Shown here one piece after another: positions 33,504-42,432 of a DNA stretch of 64,000 bases (within the stretch, counting starts at the first letter, position 1; every line of letters begins with the position of its first letter). The stretch spans positions 1-64,000 of the forward strand of contig NZ_JBELOK010000008.1 in NCBI RefSeq assembly GCF_040276085.1, given 5' to 3'. Made by a program: the position numbers and the translations under genes. Source of the DNA: Castellaniella sp040276085 (lineage in GTDB: Bacteria > Pseudomonadota > Gammaproteobacteria > Burkholderiales > Burkholderiaceae_B). Below the pieces are notes generated by a model. It had not been told where the DNA came from. It made no database searches and saw nothing but the letters and a program-made list of their open reading frames with translations.

Positions 33504-33574
33504 ATGCTTAACCACCCACCCGGGCCGCGCGTTCAGCGATAGAAGATCCGGGTCTTAGATTCAAGGAAATCAAA

Positions 33575-33955
33575 ATGCGCCATCGTTCTGGCCTCCGTAA
33601 ACTCAATCGTACCAGCAGCCACCGTCTGGCCATGTTCCGCAACATGGCTGTGTCGCTGCTTACCCACGAAGCCATCAAGACCACGCTGCCCAAGGCCAAA
33701 GAATTGCGCCGCGTCGTCGAGCCCCTGATCACTCTGGGCAAGAACCCCACACTGGCCAATCGCCGCCTGGCATTTGCCCGCTTGCGCGATCGCGACGCTG
33801 TGACCAAGCTGTTCAACGATATCGGCCCCCGCTTTGCTGCGCGCAATGGTGGCTACACCCGTGTCCTGAAGATGGGCTTCCGCCAGGGCGACAACGCCCC
33901 CATGGCCTACATGGAGCTTGTCGACCGCCCCGAGGCAGAAGCGGCCGCTGAATAA
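33575..33955 (+). CDS. rplQ: 50S ribosomal protein L17
   Basis: 126 residues starting MRHRSGLRKLNRTSSHRLAM. L17 lies near the exit tunnel. The C-terminal GYTRVLKMGFRQGDNAPMAY is complete. AAGGAA precedes the ATG. Last gene of the alpha cluster, followed by a strong terminator. Confidence 0.98.
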   Translation: MRHRSGLRKLNRTSSHRLAMFRNMAVSLLTHEAIKTTLPKAKELRRVVEPLITLGKNPTLANRRLAFARLRDRDAVTKLFNDIGPRFAARNGGYTRVLKMGFRQGDNAPMAYMELVDRPEAEAAAE

Positions 33956-33991
33956 TCGCCGCAGCTGTCAGCCAGCTGGTACGCTCAAACA

Positions 33992-34030
33992 AACAGAGCC
34001 CGAAGCGATACAGCTTCGGGCTCTGTTTTT
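33992..34030 (+). terminator. intrinsic terminator of the ribosomal cluster
   Basis: A perfect 15-bp stem: AACAGAGCCCGAAGC (33992-34006) and GCTTCGGGCTCTGTT (34013-34027) around GATACA, running into a T stretch to 34030. It lies 36 bp after rplQ. Confidence 0.95.
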
Positions 34031-34067
34031 ATGTAGAATCAATAGGTTTTGATCCTCAGGGGATGTG

Positions 34068-34475
34068 ATGCCAACGCCCGACGATTTTGCCCCTGGGCTG
34101 CCCTCTGCCACACGGGCCTGGCAGGGCCTTGTACAGCAAGCCGGTACGCCAGAAGACGTGGTGGTGGTGTGTACGACAGTGCCTGATCTCATGCTGGCCA
34201 AGCGCATTGCTCATGTACTGGTCGAAGAGTCTCTGGTGGCCTGCGCGCAGGTGGGTGCTGTCGTCACATCGATGTATCTGTGGCAGGGCAAGCTTGAGGG
34301 CGGCGAGGAAATCCCCTTGAGCTTGAAAACCACCGCAGCCGTGTTGCCGGCCCTGTACCAGCGCCTGCGTACCCTGCATCCATATGATGTCCCCGAGTTT
34401 CTGGTGTTGGGGGTGCCTGCAGGTAGTGCGGCTTATCTGGGCTGGGTGCGCGAAGTCGTGCATCAGCCTGTATAG
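34068..34475 (+). CDS. cutA: divalent-cation tolerance protein CutA
   Basis: 135 residues from ATG 34068, with AGGGG 5 nt before. The CutA1 trimer fold shows VVVVCTTVPDLMLAKRIAHV, VACAQVGAVVTSMYLWQGKL and the C-terminal HPYDVPEFLVLGV. The family is linked to copper tolerance in E. coli, but its biochemical function is not settled. Location directly upstream of dsbD repeats the enteric cutA-dsbD order. Confidence 0.95.
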   Translation: MPTPDDFAPGLPSATRAWQGLVQQAGTPEDVVVVCTTVPDLMLAKRIAHVLVEESLVACAQVGAVVTSMYLWQGKLEGGEEIPLSLKTTAAVLPALYQRLRTLHPYDVPEFLVLGVPAGSAAYLGWVREVVHQPV

Positions 34476-34551
34476 TGTCCGGGTCTGATTTGCCCCTGTT
34501 TTGCCGACGCAGCTGCCCTGGCAGGCAGCGTTGTCATGCCGAGAAGGTTAG

Positions 34552-36561
34552 ATGAAGAAATTATTGGTTCTGTGGCTCTTTGCCTTAAGTTGCCTGGGTA
34601 TTTCCGGCGCATCTCTGGCTGCAGAGGACTTTCTGGATCCCGAGCTTGCGTTTATCAGCACGGTGGCGCAGCCCGATCCCCTGACACTCGACATCCATTA
34701 CCAGATAGCGCCGCACTATTACATGTACCAAGAGCGCTTCGAGGTGCAGATTGAGGATGCGCAAGGTCAGCTGCTGCTGTATCGACGTTCTACACTCACT
34801 CCGCCAGAGATGGAAACGCGCCGGCCGATCTGGCCTGGGACGTTGCAGTTGCCCCATGGCCAAGTCAAATATGATCCTACCTTCGAGCAGAACATGGAGG
34901 TGTATCACCAGCAGGTGACCCTACGGACACCGCTGCAGGCAGGTGCCAGTGGGCCGCTGACGGTCACTGTGACGGGGCAGGGTTGTGCCGATGCGGGGCT
35001 TTGCTATCCACCGATGACGCAAACCTTTCAGTTGCTGGCCAATGCTCAGGGGTATGCGGCACAGGGCACTCAGGTGCGCAGCCAAGTACCTGCGCCTCAG
35101 GATGAGGTCTCTCCTGCCGCACAAACCGGTCAAAGTGCTGTGGGTGGCACGCAGGGCACTATCACCAGCGGTGTTGACACTACCGCCAGCAACCAGCCGA
35201 CATCCGGCGGCAGCGTGCTGGATCTGGGTGATACCGGTATGGCGGCTTGGCTGCAGCATGCCCCTCTGTGGCAGATCCTTGGCCTGAGCTTTCTGTTGGG
35301 GATTCTCCTGTCGTTCACGCCCTGCGTGCTGCCCATGGTACCTATTTTGCTGGCGATCATTGCGGGATCCTCCCCAGGCACCACGAGTCGTGCCCGTGGC
35401 CTGGGCCTGGCGGCTGTCTATGTGTTGGGCATGTCGCTTATCTACACGGCATTGGGGATTGTCGCCGGGCTATTGGGTGCGGGGATGGCGGCATGGCTGC
35501 AATCCCCCTGGGTGCTGGGCACGTTTGCGGTGTTGCTGGCGCTGTTTGCGCTGGCCATGCTGGATGTCTTTACGTTGCAGGTGCCAGTGGGCCTGCAGTC
35601 GCGCCTGCAAAACTGGCAACAGAGGCTGCCAGGTGGCCAGGTGGGTGGCGTATTCCTGATGGGGATGTTGTCGGCCCTTATCGTGGGCCCTTGCATTGCC
35701 GCGCCGCTGGCCGGGGTGCTGCTGTTTATCTCCCAGACGGGCGATATGGTGGTGGGTGGTAGTGCCCTGTTTGCCATGGCCTGGGGAGAAGGCCTGCTAC
35801 TTCTGGTAGTGGGCTTTGGCGCGGGGGCGCTGCTGCCGCGGGCGGGCGCCTGGATGAATCCCCTGAAGGCGGGCTTTGGGATCTTGCTGCTGGCCACTGC
35901 CTGGTGGATGGCACAACCGCTGTTACCAGGTGTCGTGCTGGTACTGGGCTGGGTAGTACTGGCCTTTTGGGCCGCGATGCTGCTGTGGGGGGTGTCTGCA
36001 TCCTCCGATACTGAAGCTGCCAATGCACCCTTACGCTTGCTGGTGCGGGCACTTGCCTTGCTGGTAGGGCTATGGGGCCTTGCACAGGGCGTGGGGTTGC
36101 TGGCGGGTGGCCAGGATATGCTGCGCCCCCTAGAGCCGTTTACTGGCCGTACAGCGGCTATGGCCGGTGGCACCGCGCCTGCCAGCCCGCAAGCTATTCG
36201 TGCGCGATTCGCCCCGGTAAGCTCAGTGGCCCAACTGGATACAATCCTGGCCACGACGCAGCAGCCGGTGATGCTGGATTTTTACGCCGACTGGTGCGTC
36301 TCTTGCCTGGAGATGGAGAAATTTACCTTCAGCAACCAGCAGGTGTCATCACGGATGGATCAAATGCTGCTGCTGCAGGCAGATGTTACCCGGATGACCC
36401 CGGAAGACCGTGCCTTGCTGGCGCGATTCAATCTGTTTGGGCCGCCTGGCATCCTGTTTTTTGACCGCCGTGGCAAGCTATTGCCTAAGGCGCGGGTAGT
36501 GGGCTTTAAAAAGGCCGAGGCCTTTTTGGCGGTTCAGGACGAGGTGCTTGCCTCGCCCTGA
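34552..36561 (+). CDS. dsbD: thiol:disulfide interchange protein DsbD
   Basis: 669 residues with three parts. After a signal peptide (about residues 1-24) comes the periplasmic alpha domain with its cysteine pair C145 and C151 (GCADAGLCYPP). The membrane domain has about eight helices and carries the reactive cysteines in LLSFTPCVLPMVP and LIVGPCIAAPLAG. The C-terminal thioredoxin-like gamma domain has DFYADWCVSC (C582, C585). It moves electrons from cytosolic thioredoxin to DsbC, DsbG and cytochrome maturation proteins. A Ser/Thr/Gly-rich linker of about 50 residues joins alpha and membrane domains. Confidence 0.97.
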   Translation: MKKLLVLWLFALSCLGISGASLAAEDFLDPELAFISTVAQPDPLTLDIHYQIAPHYYMYQERFEVQIEDAQGQLLLYRRSTLTPPEMETRRPIWPGTLQLPHGQVKYDPTFEQNMEVYHQQVTLRTPLQAGASGPLTVTVTGQGCADAGLCYPPMTQTFQLLANAQGYAAQGTQVRSQVPAPQDEVSPAAQTGQSAVGGTQGTITSGVDTTASNQPTSGGSVLDLGDTGMAAWLQHAPLWQILGLSFLLGILLSFTPCVLPMVPILLAIIAGSSPGTTSRARGLGLAAVYVLGMSLIYTALGIVAGLLGAGMAAWLQSPWVLGTFAVLLALFALAMLDVFTLQVPVGLQSRLQNWQQRLPGGQVGGVFLMGMLSALIVGPCIAAPLAGVLLFISQTGDMVVGGSALFAMAWGEGLLLLVVGFGAGALLPRAGAWMNPLKAGFGILLLATAWWMAQPLLPGVVLVLGWVVLAFWAAMLLWGVSASSDTEAANAPLRLLVRALALLVGLWGLAQGVGLLAGGQDMLRPLEPFTGRTAAMAGGTAPASPQAIRARFAPVSSVAQLDTILATTQQPVMLDFYADWCVSCLEMEKFTFSNQQVSSRMDQMLLLQADVTRMTPEDRALLARFNLFGPPGILFFDRRGKLLPKARVVGFKKAEAFLAVQDEVLASP

Positions 36562-36590
36562 TTGCTGCGCTCTTGGCAAAGGCCCCAGGC

Positions 36591-37475
36591 TTAGACTTTG
36601 TTGTCGGGGGTCTGGTTGTCTGGCGGGTCTTTCAGATCAAACACTGCGTCGTCAAATGGGTCTTCGTCGACAGAAGGCTCGGGTGTGCCAGTGTGCCGGG
36701 TGACTGCGTCGGCGTCGTCGGCGGGATCTGGGGCTGTCTTTTTTCGCTCGATGGCCGCACCGGCCAGGATGCCGATCTCATAGAGCAGGCACAGTGGGGT
36801 AGCCAGCAGTAGCTGGCTAAGGATGTCTGGTGGCGTGACGACAGCGGCCAGCACAAAGGCGCCCACCACCACGTAGCCGCGGATCTCGCGCAGCTTTTTG
36901 ACGGTAACCATACCGGTTTTAACCAGCAACACCACTGCCACCGGCACCTCGAAGGTGACACCGAAGGCCATAAACATCGTCAGTACAAAATTGACGTAGG
37001 CCTCGATGTCAGGGGCTGGTGTGATGGATTGCGGTGCAAAGTGCGCAATGAAGCTGAATACCGTGTGAAACACGACAAAATAGCAAAACGCCATGCCCAG
37101 CAAAAACAGAAAGGTGCTGGAGATGATAAGAGGCAATGCCAGGCGTTGCTCGTGCCGGTATAGGCCCGGTGCCACAAAGGCCCACGCCTGGTACAGCACG
37201 TACGGTAGAGCCAGCACAAAAGCGGCCAGCAGGGCTACCTTGATGGGTACCATAAACGGCGTGATCACGCCCGTGGCGATCATCCGGGTACCTTGTGGCA
37301 GGGATGCCAGCATGGGCTGGGCGAGAAAGTCGTAGAGGACGGAGGGGCCTGGATAAAGAAACAGCACTACAAAAATGGCCAGTACAACCATCACGGCACG
37401 CAACAGGCGGTTGCGCAACTCCATCAGGTGCGAGATAAAAGTGTCCTGCGAGGACGCGTCGTTGGCGTCAGTCAT
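36591..37475 (-). CDS. tatC: twin-arginine translocase subunit TatC
   Basis: 294 residues, longer than E. coli TatC (258) because of an acidic C-terminal tail of about 40 residues after the last helix. Six transmembrane segments are expected. The signature LMELRNRLLRAVMVVLAI at the N-terminus and MFMAFGVTFEVPVAVVLLV are present. TatC recognises twin-arginine signal peptides. It overlaps tatB by 8 bp and is convergent with dsbD. Confidence 0.97.
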   Translation of the reverse strand: MTDANDASSQDTFISHLMELRNRLLRAVMVVLAIFVVLFLYPGPSVLYDFLAQPMLASLPQGTRMIATGVITPFMVPIKVALLAAFVLALPYVLYQAWAFVAPGLYRHEQRLALPLIISSTFLFLLGMAFCYFVVFHTVFSFIAHFAPQSITPAPDIEAYVNFVLTMFMAFGVTFEVPVAVVLLVKTGMVTVKKLREIRGYVVVGAFVLAAVVTPPDILSQLLLATPLCLLYEIGILAGAAIERKKTAPDPADDADAVTRHTGTPEPSVDEDPFDDAVFDLKDPPDNQTPDNKV

Positions 37476-37836
37476 CTTTTCTCTTTACGTCCAGCGCCTT
37501 GCGCGCCTCGTCGAGGGAGTCTTCTAGCGCCACGGCAGGCTCTTTGACTGCGGATTTGATGTCGTCTACTGAAACGGCAGATTTGATGTCATCCACCGAG
37601 GCTGTCATCGAAGATTTCACGGATCGGGCGGCGTCTTCCATCTGGTTTCTGATGTCGCCAATCTCTTTGAGATCCATTTCTTTCTGGATATCGGATTTGA
37701 CCTCGTTGACGTAGCGCTGTGCGCGGCCAAGCAGATGCCCGAGCGTGCGGGCAACCTTGGGCAGACGTTCCGGACCGATGACAATCAGCGCAATTACGCC
37801 GATAAGCATCAGTTCGCTGAAACTGACATCAAACAT
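37468..37836 (-). CDS. tatB: twin-arginine translocase subunit TatB
   Basis: 122 residues: N-terminal helix MFDVSFSELMLIGVIALIVI, the GPERLPKVARTLGHLLG hinge and amphipathic helix, then a charged variable tail with two near-identical DDIKSAV units. It forms the signal-peptide receptor with TatC. It lies 24 bp after tatA. Confidence 0.96.
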   Translation of the reverse strand: MFDVSFSELMLIGVIALIVIGPERLPKVARTLGHLLGRAQRYVNEVKSDIQKEMDLKEIGDIRNQMEDAARSVKSSMTASVDDIKSAVSVDDIKSAVKEPAVALEDSLDEARKALDVKRKDD

Positions 37837-37860
37837 GTTGTTTCCGGTTAGAACCCAGGA

Positions 37861-38094
37861 TCAGGCGTCGGTTTTTTCGCGGGCCTGAACGTCGACGGTA
37901 TTGGCGTCCTGAACTTGCTGGGTAACGGCGGGTTTTTCGGGGGTGTCTTCGGATTGGGCTTCTTTCATGCCCTTTTTAAAGCCTTTGACAGCGCCACCCA
38001 GGTCTTCGCCCATATTACGAAGCTTTTTTGTACCAAAAATGAGGGCAACAATGACCAGAACGATCAACCAGTGCCAGATGCTGAAACTTCCCAT
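37861..38094 (-). CDS. tatA: twin-arginine translocase subunit TatA
   Basis: 77 residues: a single helix (MGSFSIWHWLIVLVIVALIF), the FGTKKLRNMGEDLGGAVKGF amphipathic helix and a polar tail. TatA oligomers open the export path. 9 bp after the HIT gene, so hit-tatA-tatB-tatC are likely one transcript. Confidence 0.97.
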   Translation of the reverse strand: MGSFSIWHWLIVLVIVALIFGTKKLRNMGEDLGGAVKGFKKGMKEAQSEDTPEKPAVTQQVQDANTVDVQAREKTDA

Positions 38095-38103
38095 GAGGAC
38101 TCC

Positions 38104-38472
38104 TTAGGCCGCGGGGGCCGCTCGTTTTGACCAAGGGCGTGCGCCGCCCATGATATGAAAGTGCAGGTGGTCGACTTCCTGACCACCCTCGATACCGGTG
38201 TTGGCAACCAGGCGGAAGCCACCCTCCGGCAGTGGATTGCAACCGTTTTCGGCAGCCAGCTGCGGTACCAATTGCACCATGCGCGCCAGCCAACCGCTAT
38301 CGTCGCTGCTGACTTCCGCCAACGATGCGATATGGTGTTTGGGAATCAGCAGCAGATGAACCGGTGCTGCCGGATTGATATCGTGGAAGGCAAGGAATTG
38401 GTCGTCTTCGTAGACCACACGAGCCGGGATCTCGTGGCGGGCGATTTTACAGAACAGGCAATCGTGACTCAT
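38104..38472 (-). CDS. HIT-family nucleotide hydrolase (HinT-like)
   Basis: 122 residues from ATG at 38472 (MSHDCLFCKIARHEIPARVV). The catalytic triad motif HLHFHIMGG near the C-terminus marks a histidine-triad phosphoramidase that cleaves AMP-lysine-type bonds. It has the N-terminal zinc-like CLFCKI pair common in HinT relatives. No clear Shine-Dalgarno. It lies between hisE and tatA, a common neighbourhood in betaproteobacteria. Confidence 0.93.
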   Translation of the reverse strand: MSHDCLFCKIARHEIPARVVYEDDQFLAFHDINPAAPVHLLLIPKHHIASLAEVSSDDSGWLARMVQLVPQLAAENGCNPLPEGGFRLVANTGIEGGQEVDHLHFHIMGGARPWSKRAAPAA

Positions 38473-38694
38473 GGGGCTATACGCAGATGGGGTCGGACAT
38501 CGACCTCTCAGCCTCATATGTTGCCACAATTTTCCTGGCATTGTGCTGATCGATACCCTTGAATAGCGATGGTCGAGGGTATCTACTAGGAGAAGGCTGG
38601 TGATTGTGCTTGAAATGGCCGATTGGCAGGGTCGGCTCCTGGCCGGATGCACCGGGGCCGGCCAGGCCCCGGCGAGGTGGGGGCCAGACGGTGC
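38473..38694. other. gap between hisE and the HIT gene with two inverted repeats
   Basis: Contains GATACCCT/AGGGTATC (38552-38583, 16-nt loop) and a GC-rich hairpin CCGGGGCC/GGCCCCGG (38652-38672, 5-nt loop) just after hisE. The latter could end the his transcript but lacks a T run on the minus strand. No convincing promoter for the hit-tat genes was found. Confidence 0.4.
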
Positions 38695-39051
38695 TTACTG
38701 GTGTGGCCGGGAGGCTTTTTCTTCAAGACCAGACAGACCCTCGCGCCGGGCGAGTTCTGCCAGTACGTCTTCGGGGCGCAGGTTGAAATGTGTCAGCACC
38801 ACCAGACAGTGAAACCAGAGGTCGGCGGTTTCGGCCACGATTCGATCGGGCGCGCCGTCTTTGGCTGCCATCACAAGCTCGGTGGCTTCTTCACCAATCT
38901 TTTTGAGGAATGCGTCCGGGCCTCGTGCCAGCAGCTTGGCCGTATACGAGGTGTCGGGGTTGCCTCCTTGGTCTGGCCGGCGTGAGTGCAGGGTATCGGC
39001 AAGCCGGGAGAGCAGGTTGGCGGTGGATGAAGAGGAATCTGAAGAATTCAT
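38695..39051 (-). CDS. hisE: phosphoribosyl-ATP pyrophosphatase
   Basis: 118 residues of the all-alpha MazG-like fold: SYTAKLLARGPDAFLKKIGE, then EEATELVMAAKDG and ETADLWFHCLVVL, where the acidic residues bind magnesium. Second step of histidine synthesis (PR-ATP to PR-AMP). The N-terminus is Ser-rich and unremarkable. It sits 3 bp after hisI as a separate gene, not fused. Confidence 0.96.
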   Translation of the reverse strand: MNSSDSSSSTANLLSRLADTLHSRRPDQGGNPDTSYTAKLLARGPDAFLKKIGEEATELVMAAKDGAPDRIVAETADLWFHCLVVLTHFNLRPEDVLAELARREGLSGLEEKASRPHQ

Positions 39052-39054
39052 GGC

Positions 39055-39495
39055 TCAGGCGTGCGGGGTTTTATAGATGGTGGAGGGGTCTTTCAGCACG
39101 GGATCCTGCGTGACCCACTGGGGCTCGTCCGTGCGAGTGTCAAGACTGCGGAAAAAGCACCGTGCACGCCCGGTGTGGCAGGCAATGCCGCCTACCTGGG
39201 TAACCTTCAAGAGCAGTACATCGCCGTCGCAATCCAGCCGGATATCGTGGACCTGCTGAATATGGCCGGATTCTTCGCCTTTATGCCAGAGCTTTTGCCG
39301 CGAGCGAGAAAAGTAAACAGCCTGTTGGGTGCGCACGGTTTCCTGGAGGGCTTCGGCGTTCATCCAGGCAACCATCAGCACCTGGCCGCTTTCGGCATCC
39401 TGGGCAATGGCCGGAATCAGGCCGTTGTTGTCGAACCGTACTTGTGCCAGCCAGGCGGCAGGCTGGGCAGGAGAACTTGTTTGAGTGGTGTTCAT
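39055..39495 (-). CDS. hisI: phosphoribosyl-AMP cyclohydrolase
   Basis: 146 residues. It opens the adenine ring in the third step of histidine synthesis. It shows LMVAWMNAEALQETVRTQQA, HKGEESGHIQQV, the metal-binding LDCDGDVLLLKV and HTGRARCFF. It overlaps hisF by 4 bp at its start. Confidence 0.96.
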   Translation of the reverse strand: MNTTQTSSPAQPAAWLAQVRFDNNGLIPAIAQDAESGQVLMVAWMNAEALQETVRTQQAVYFSRSRQKLWHKGEESGHIQQVHDIRLDCDGDVLLLKVTQVGGIACHTGRARCFFRSLDTRTDEPQWVTQDPVLKDPSTIYKTPHA

Positions 39496-40280
39496 GGGCG
39501 GCGTACCTGAATGCCCTGCTGGGCGAGGTAGTCCTTGGCTTCGGCCAGCGTGTGCTGACCAAAGTGGAAGATGCTGGCGGCCAGCACGGCGCTGGCATGG
39601 CCCTGCAATACGCCATCGGCCAGGTGCTGCAGATTGCCCACCCCGCCCGAGGCAATGACGGGAATCGGCACTGCGTCGGAGACGGCGCGGGTGAGTTCGA
39701 GATCAAAGCCTGATTTTGTACCGTCGCGATCCATGCTGGTAAGCAAGAGCTCTCCGGCGCCGGAATCGGCCATTTGTTTGGCCCATTGCACGGCGTCGAT
39801 CCCGGTGCCTTGGCGCCCGCCATGGGTGAAGATTTCCCAGCGGGCGGGCTCATCGGCCGCCGAAACCCGGCGGGCATCCATGGCCACCACAATGCACTGC
39901 GAACCATGGTGACGGGAGGCCTCGGCAACCAGGGCCGGCCGATTGACGGCTGCGCTATTGATGGAGACCTTGTCGGCACCGGCATCCAGCAGCCTTTGGA
40001 TGTCGACTACCTGCCGTACGCCACCGCCGACGGTGAGAGGGATGAATACCTGACGGGCAACGGCTTCGATGATGGGCAAAATAAGGCCGCGGTTATCGGA
40101 GGTTGCAGTGATATCCAGGAAGGTGAGTTCGTCGGCGCCCTGCTCGTCGTAGCGGCGGGCGATTTCGACGGGGTCTCCGGCATCGGTGAGATTGACGAAG
40201 TTGACCCCCTTGACCACCCGCCCGGCATTGACATCGAGGCAGGGGATGATGCGGCAGCATAGGCCCGAAGAGGCCGTCAT
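39492..40280 (-). CDS. hisF: imidazole glycerol phosphate synthase, cyclase subunit
   Basis: 262 residues of the beta/alpha barrel: RIIPCLDVNAGRVVKGVNF at the N-terminus with catalytic aspartate D15 region, and ASGGVGNLQHLADGV near the end. It receives ammonia from HisH and forms IGP and AICAR. Overlaps hisA and hisI by 4 bp each. Confidence 0.97.
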   Translation of the reverse strand: MTASSGLCCRIIPCLDVNAGRVVKGVNFVNLTDAGDPVEIARRYDEQGADELTFLDITATSDNRGLILPIIEAVARQVFIPLTVGGGVRQVVDIQRLLDAGADKVSINSAAVNRPALVAEASRHHGSQCIVVAMDARRVSAADEPARWEIFTHGGRQGTGIDAVQWAKQMADSGAGELLLTSMDRDGTKSGFDLELTRAVSDAVPIPVIASGGVGNLQHLADGVLQGHASAVLAASIFHFGQHTLAEAKDYLAQQGIQVRRP

Positions 40281-41047
40281 GCCGCAGGCCCAGTGGCGTC
40301 GTCTTCGGGGTTGCAGAGCGTATCGGCCAGCGTTTGGGCGGCAGCAAAATCAAGGGTGCCTTCGTAGAGGCTGCGGCCCAGGATGGCGCCATCCACACCT
40401 TGACTGGCCACGTCGCACAGCGCGCGGATATCGTCGAGAGAAGCGACCCCGCCAGAGGCAATGACCGGTACCCGGACGTGTTGCGCCAGCCGTACGGTGG
40501 CTTCGATGTTGACGCCGCTGAGCATGCCGTCGCGGCCGATGTCGGTGTAAATGATGGATTCGCAGCCATAGTCTTCGAATTTCTGGGCAAGGTCGATCAC
40601 ATCGTGGCGGGTAAGTTTTGACCAGCCATCGGTGGCTACTTTGCCGTCGCGGGCGTCCAGGCCCACAATGATGTGCCCCGGAAAAGCCGAGCAGGCGTCG
40701 CTAAGAAAACCTGGATCTTTAACGGCTGCCGTACCGATGATCACGTAGGAAATCCCGTTGTCGAGATAGTATTCGACCGTGTCCAGATCGCGGATACCGC
40801 CGCCGATCTGGATGGGGATGTCCTCATCGACCGCATCGATGATGGCTTCGATGGCTTCGCGGTTACGCGGTTTGCCTGCCACCGCGCCATTGAGGTCGAC
40901 CAAGTGCAGACGGCGGGCACCGAGTTCGGCCCACTGGACTGCCATGGCGGCAGGGTCTTCAGAGAAAACGGTGGCATCAGCCAGGTCACCTTGGCGCAGG
41001 CGCACACAGCGTCCGTCTTTGAGATCGATGGCAGGGATCAGGAGCAT
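40277..41047 (-). CDS. hisA: ProFAR isomerase
   Basis: 256 residues from ATG at 41047 (MLLIPAIDLKDGRCVRLRQG). The general acid/base aspartates lie in AIDLKDG and YTDIGRDGMLSG. The C-terminus has about ten extra residues (EDDATGPAA) beyond the usual end. Fourth step of histidine synthesis. Confidence 0.97.
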   Translation of the reverse strand: MLLIPAIDLKDGRCVRLRQGDLADATVFSEDPAAMAVQWAELGARRLHLVDLNGAVAGKPRNREAIEAIIDAVDEDIPIQIGGGIRDLDTVEYYLDNGISYVIIGTAAVKDPGFLSDACSAFPGHIIVGLDARDGKVATDGWSKLTRHDVIDLAQKFEDYGCESIIYTDIGRDGMLSGVNIEATVRLAQHVRVPVIASGGVASLDDIRALCDVASQGVDGAILGRSLYEGTLDFAAAQTLADTLCNPEDDATGPAA

Positions 41048-41093
41048 GGTTGTCGTGTCAGTGCAGAAAAATTGGATGCGGGTATCGCGTATT

Positions 41094-41747
41094 TTAAGGC
41101 TGCCAGCCTGTGAAATTGCGGTAGAGCTGTAAACCGGGTGCTGCGCTCTTTTCTGGGTGAAACTGTACGGCAAAAATATTGTCGGCTGCAACGGCACAGC
41201 AAAAGGCATGGCCATACAGGCTGGTGGCCGCAGTCAGCGAGTTATTTTGTGGCTGGGCGTAATAGCTGTGTACAAAGTAAAACGGCGTGTCTTGCTCGAT
41301 GCCCTGCCATAAGGGGTGGGCCCGGGTCTGGTGAACCGGGTTCCATCCCATGTGGGGCACCTTGAGCCGGCCATGTGCGTCGCTGGCATCCGAGGGGTGA
41401 TCAAATGCTGGGCCCGCGAAGCGGCGGACGTTGCCCGCAAACAGGCCCAGGCCCGGCGTGTTGCCTTCGTCGCTGTGCTCAAACAGCATTTGCTCGCCCA
41501 CACATACGCCCAGCAGCGGCTTTTCTCGGGCTGCCTGGACGACAGCGTCGCGCAGGCCCGAGGTCTCGAGAGTATGCATGCAGTCGGGCATGGCGCCCTG
41601 GCCGGGAAACACGATGCGGTCGGCCGACTGGATATCGCCGGGTTGCCGGGCGATAAAGATGTCGTCTTCGGGTGCGGCTGCCTGAAGTGCGCGGGCAACC
41701 GAATGAAAATTACCCATGCCGTAGTCGACAATGGCGATGCGAGTCAC
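41094..41747 (-). CDS. hisH: imidazole glycerol phosphate synthase, glutaminase subunit
   Basis: 217 residues of the class I amidotransferase fold. The nucleophile cysteine is in KPLLGVCVGEQMLFEHSDEG, and the His-Glu pair in VQFHPEKSA. It releases ammonia from glutamine for HisF. The usual order with hisA-hisF downstream is kept. Confidence 0.97.
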   Translation of the reverse strand: MTRIAIVDYGMGNFHSVARALQAAAPEDDIFIARQPGDIQSADRIVFPGQGAMPDCMHTLETSGLRDAVVQAAREKPLLGVCVGEQMLFEHSDEGNTPGLGLFAGNVRRFAGPAFDHPSDASDAHGRLKVPHMGWNPVHQTRAHPLWQGIEQDTPFYFVHSYYAQPQNNSLTAATSLYGHAFCCAVAADNIFAVQFHPEKSAAPGLQLYRNFTGWQP

Positions 41748-41804
41748 GATGGAGGAATCCTGAGGAAGTGCCTGGGGAACACGGCAAAAGACGAAATGTT
41801 GGGC

Positions 41805-42392
41805 TTACAGCGCCCCTTTTGTGGACGGGATGGCATTGCCGGCACGGGGGTCGACCTCGGTGGCGATGCGTAGTGCCCGGCCAAAGGCCTTGAAGATGGT
41901 TTCACACTGATGGTGGGCGTTTTCACCGCGCAGGTTGTCGATGTGCACGGTGGCCTGGGCGTGATTGACAAACCCCTGGAAGAACTCGCGTGCGAGATCG
42001 ACATCGAAGCTGCCAATGCGGGCACGCACATATTGCACGTGATAAGACAGGCCCGGGCGCCCGGAGAGGTCGATGACCACCCGGGAGAGGGCTTCGTCCA
42101 GGGGCACATAGGCGTGCCCATAGCGGCGCAGCCCTGCCTTGTTGCCAACAGCGGCTGCAAAGGCCTGCCCCAGGGTAATACCAACGTCTTCAACACTGTG
42201 ATGGTCATCAATCTGGGTGTCGCCATCGCAGTGGATATCGAGATCGAACAGCCCATGGCGGGCGATCTGGTCGAGCATGTGGTCTAGAAAAGGCACGCCG
42301 GTATTGAGGGTGCGAGACCCAGTGCCGTCCAGATTGATGGACACCCGGATGCGGGTTTCCTGAGTATTGCGTTCGATGGTGGCGGTGCGCAT
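41805..42392 (-). CDS. hisB: imidazoleglycerol-phosphate dehydratase
   Basis: 195 residues from ATG at 42392 (MRTATIERNTQETRIRVSIN). Monofunctional IGPD without the HAD phosphatase domain of E. coli HisB. Manganese ligands are in FLDHMLDQIARHGLFD, DDHHSVEDVGITLG and NAHHQCETIFKAFG. It follows hisD directly, although a hisC would be expected between them; the next gene is hisH. Confidence 0.97.
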   Translation of the reverse strand: MRTATIERNTQETRIRVSINLDGTGSRTLNTGVPFLDHMLDQIARHGLFDLDIHCDGDTQIDDHHSVEDVGITLGQAFAAAVGNKAGLRRYGHAYVPLDEALSRVVIDLSGRPGLSYHVQYVRARIGSFDVDLAREFFQGFVNHAQATVHIDNLRGENAHHQCETIFKAFGRALRIATEVDPRAGNAIPSTKGAL

Positions 42393-42432
42393 GGAGAAAG
42401 GATGTCCTGTGCTGGGGGTGGGCCCGGCAGCC

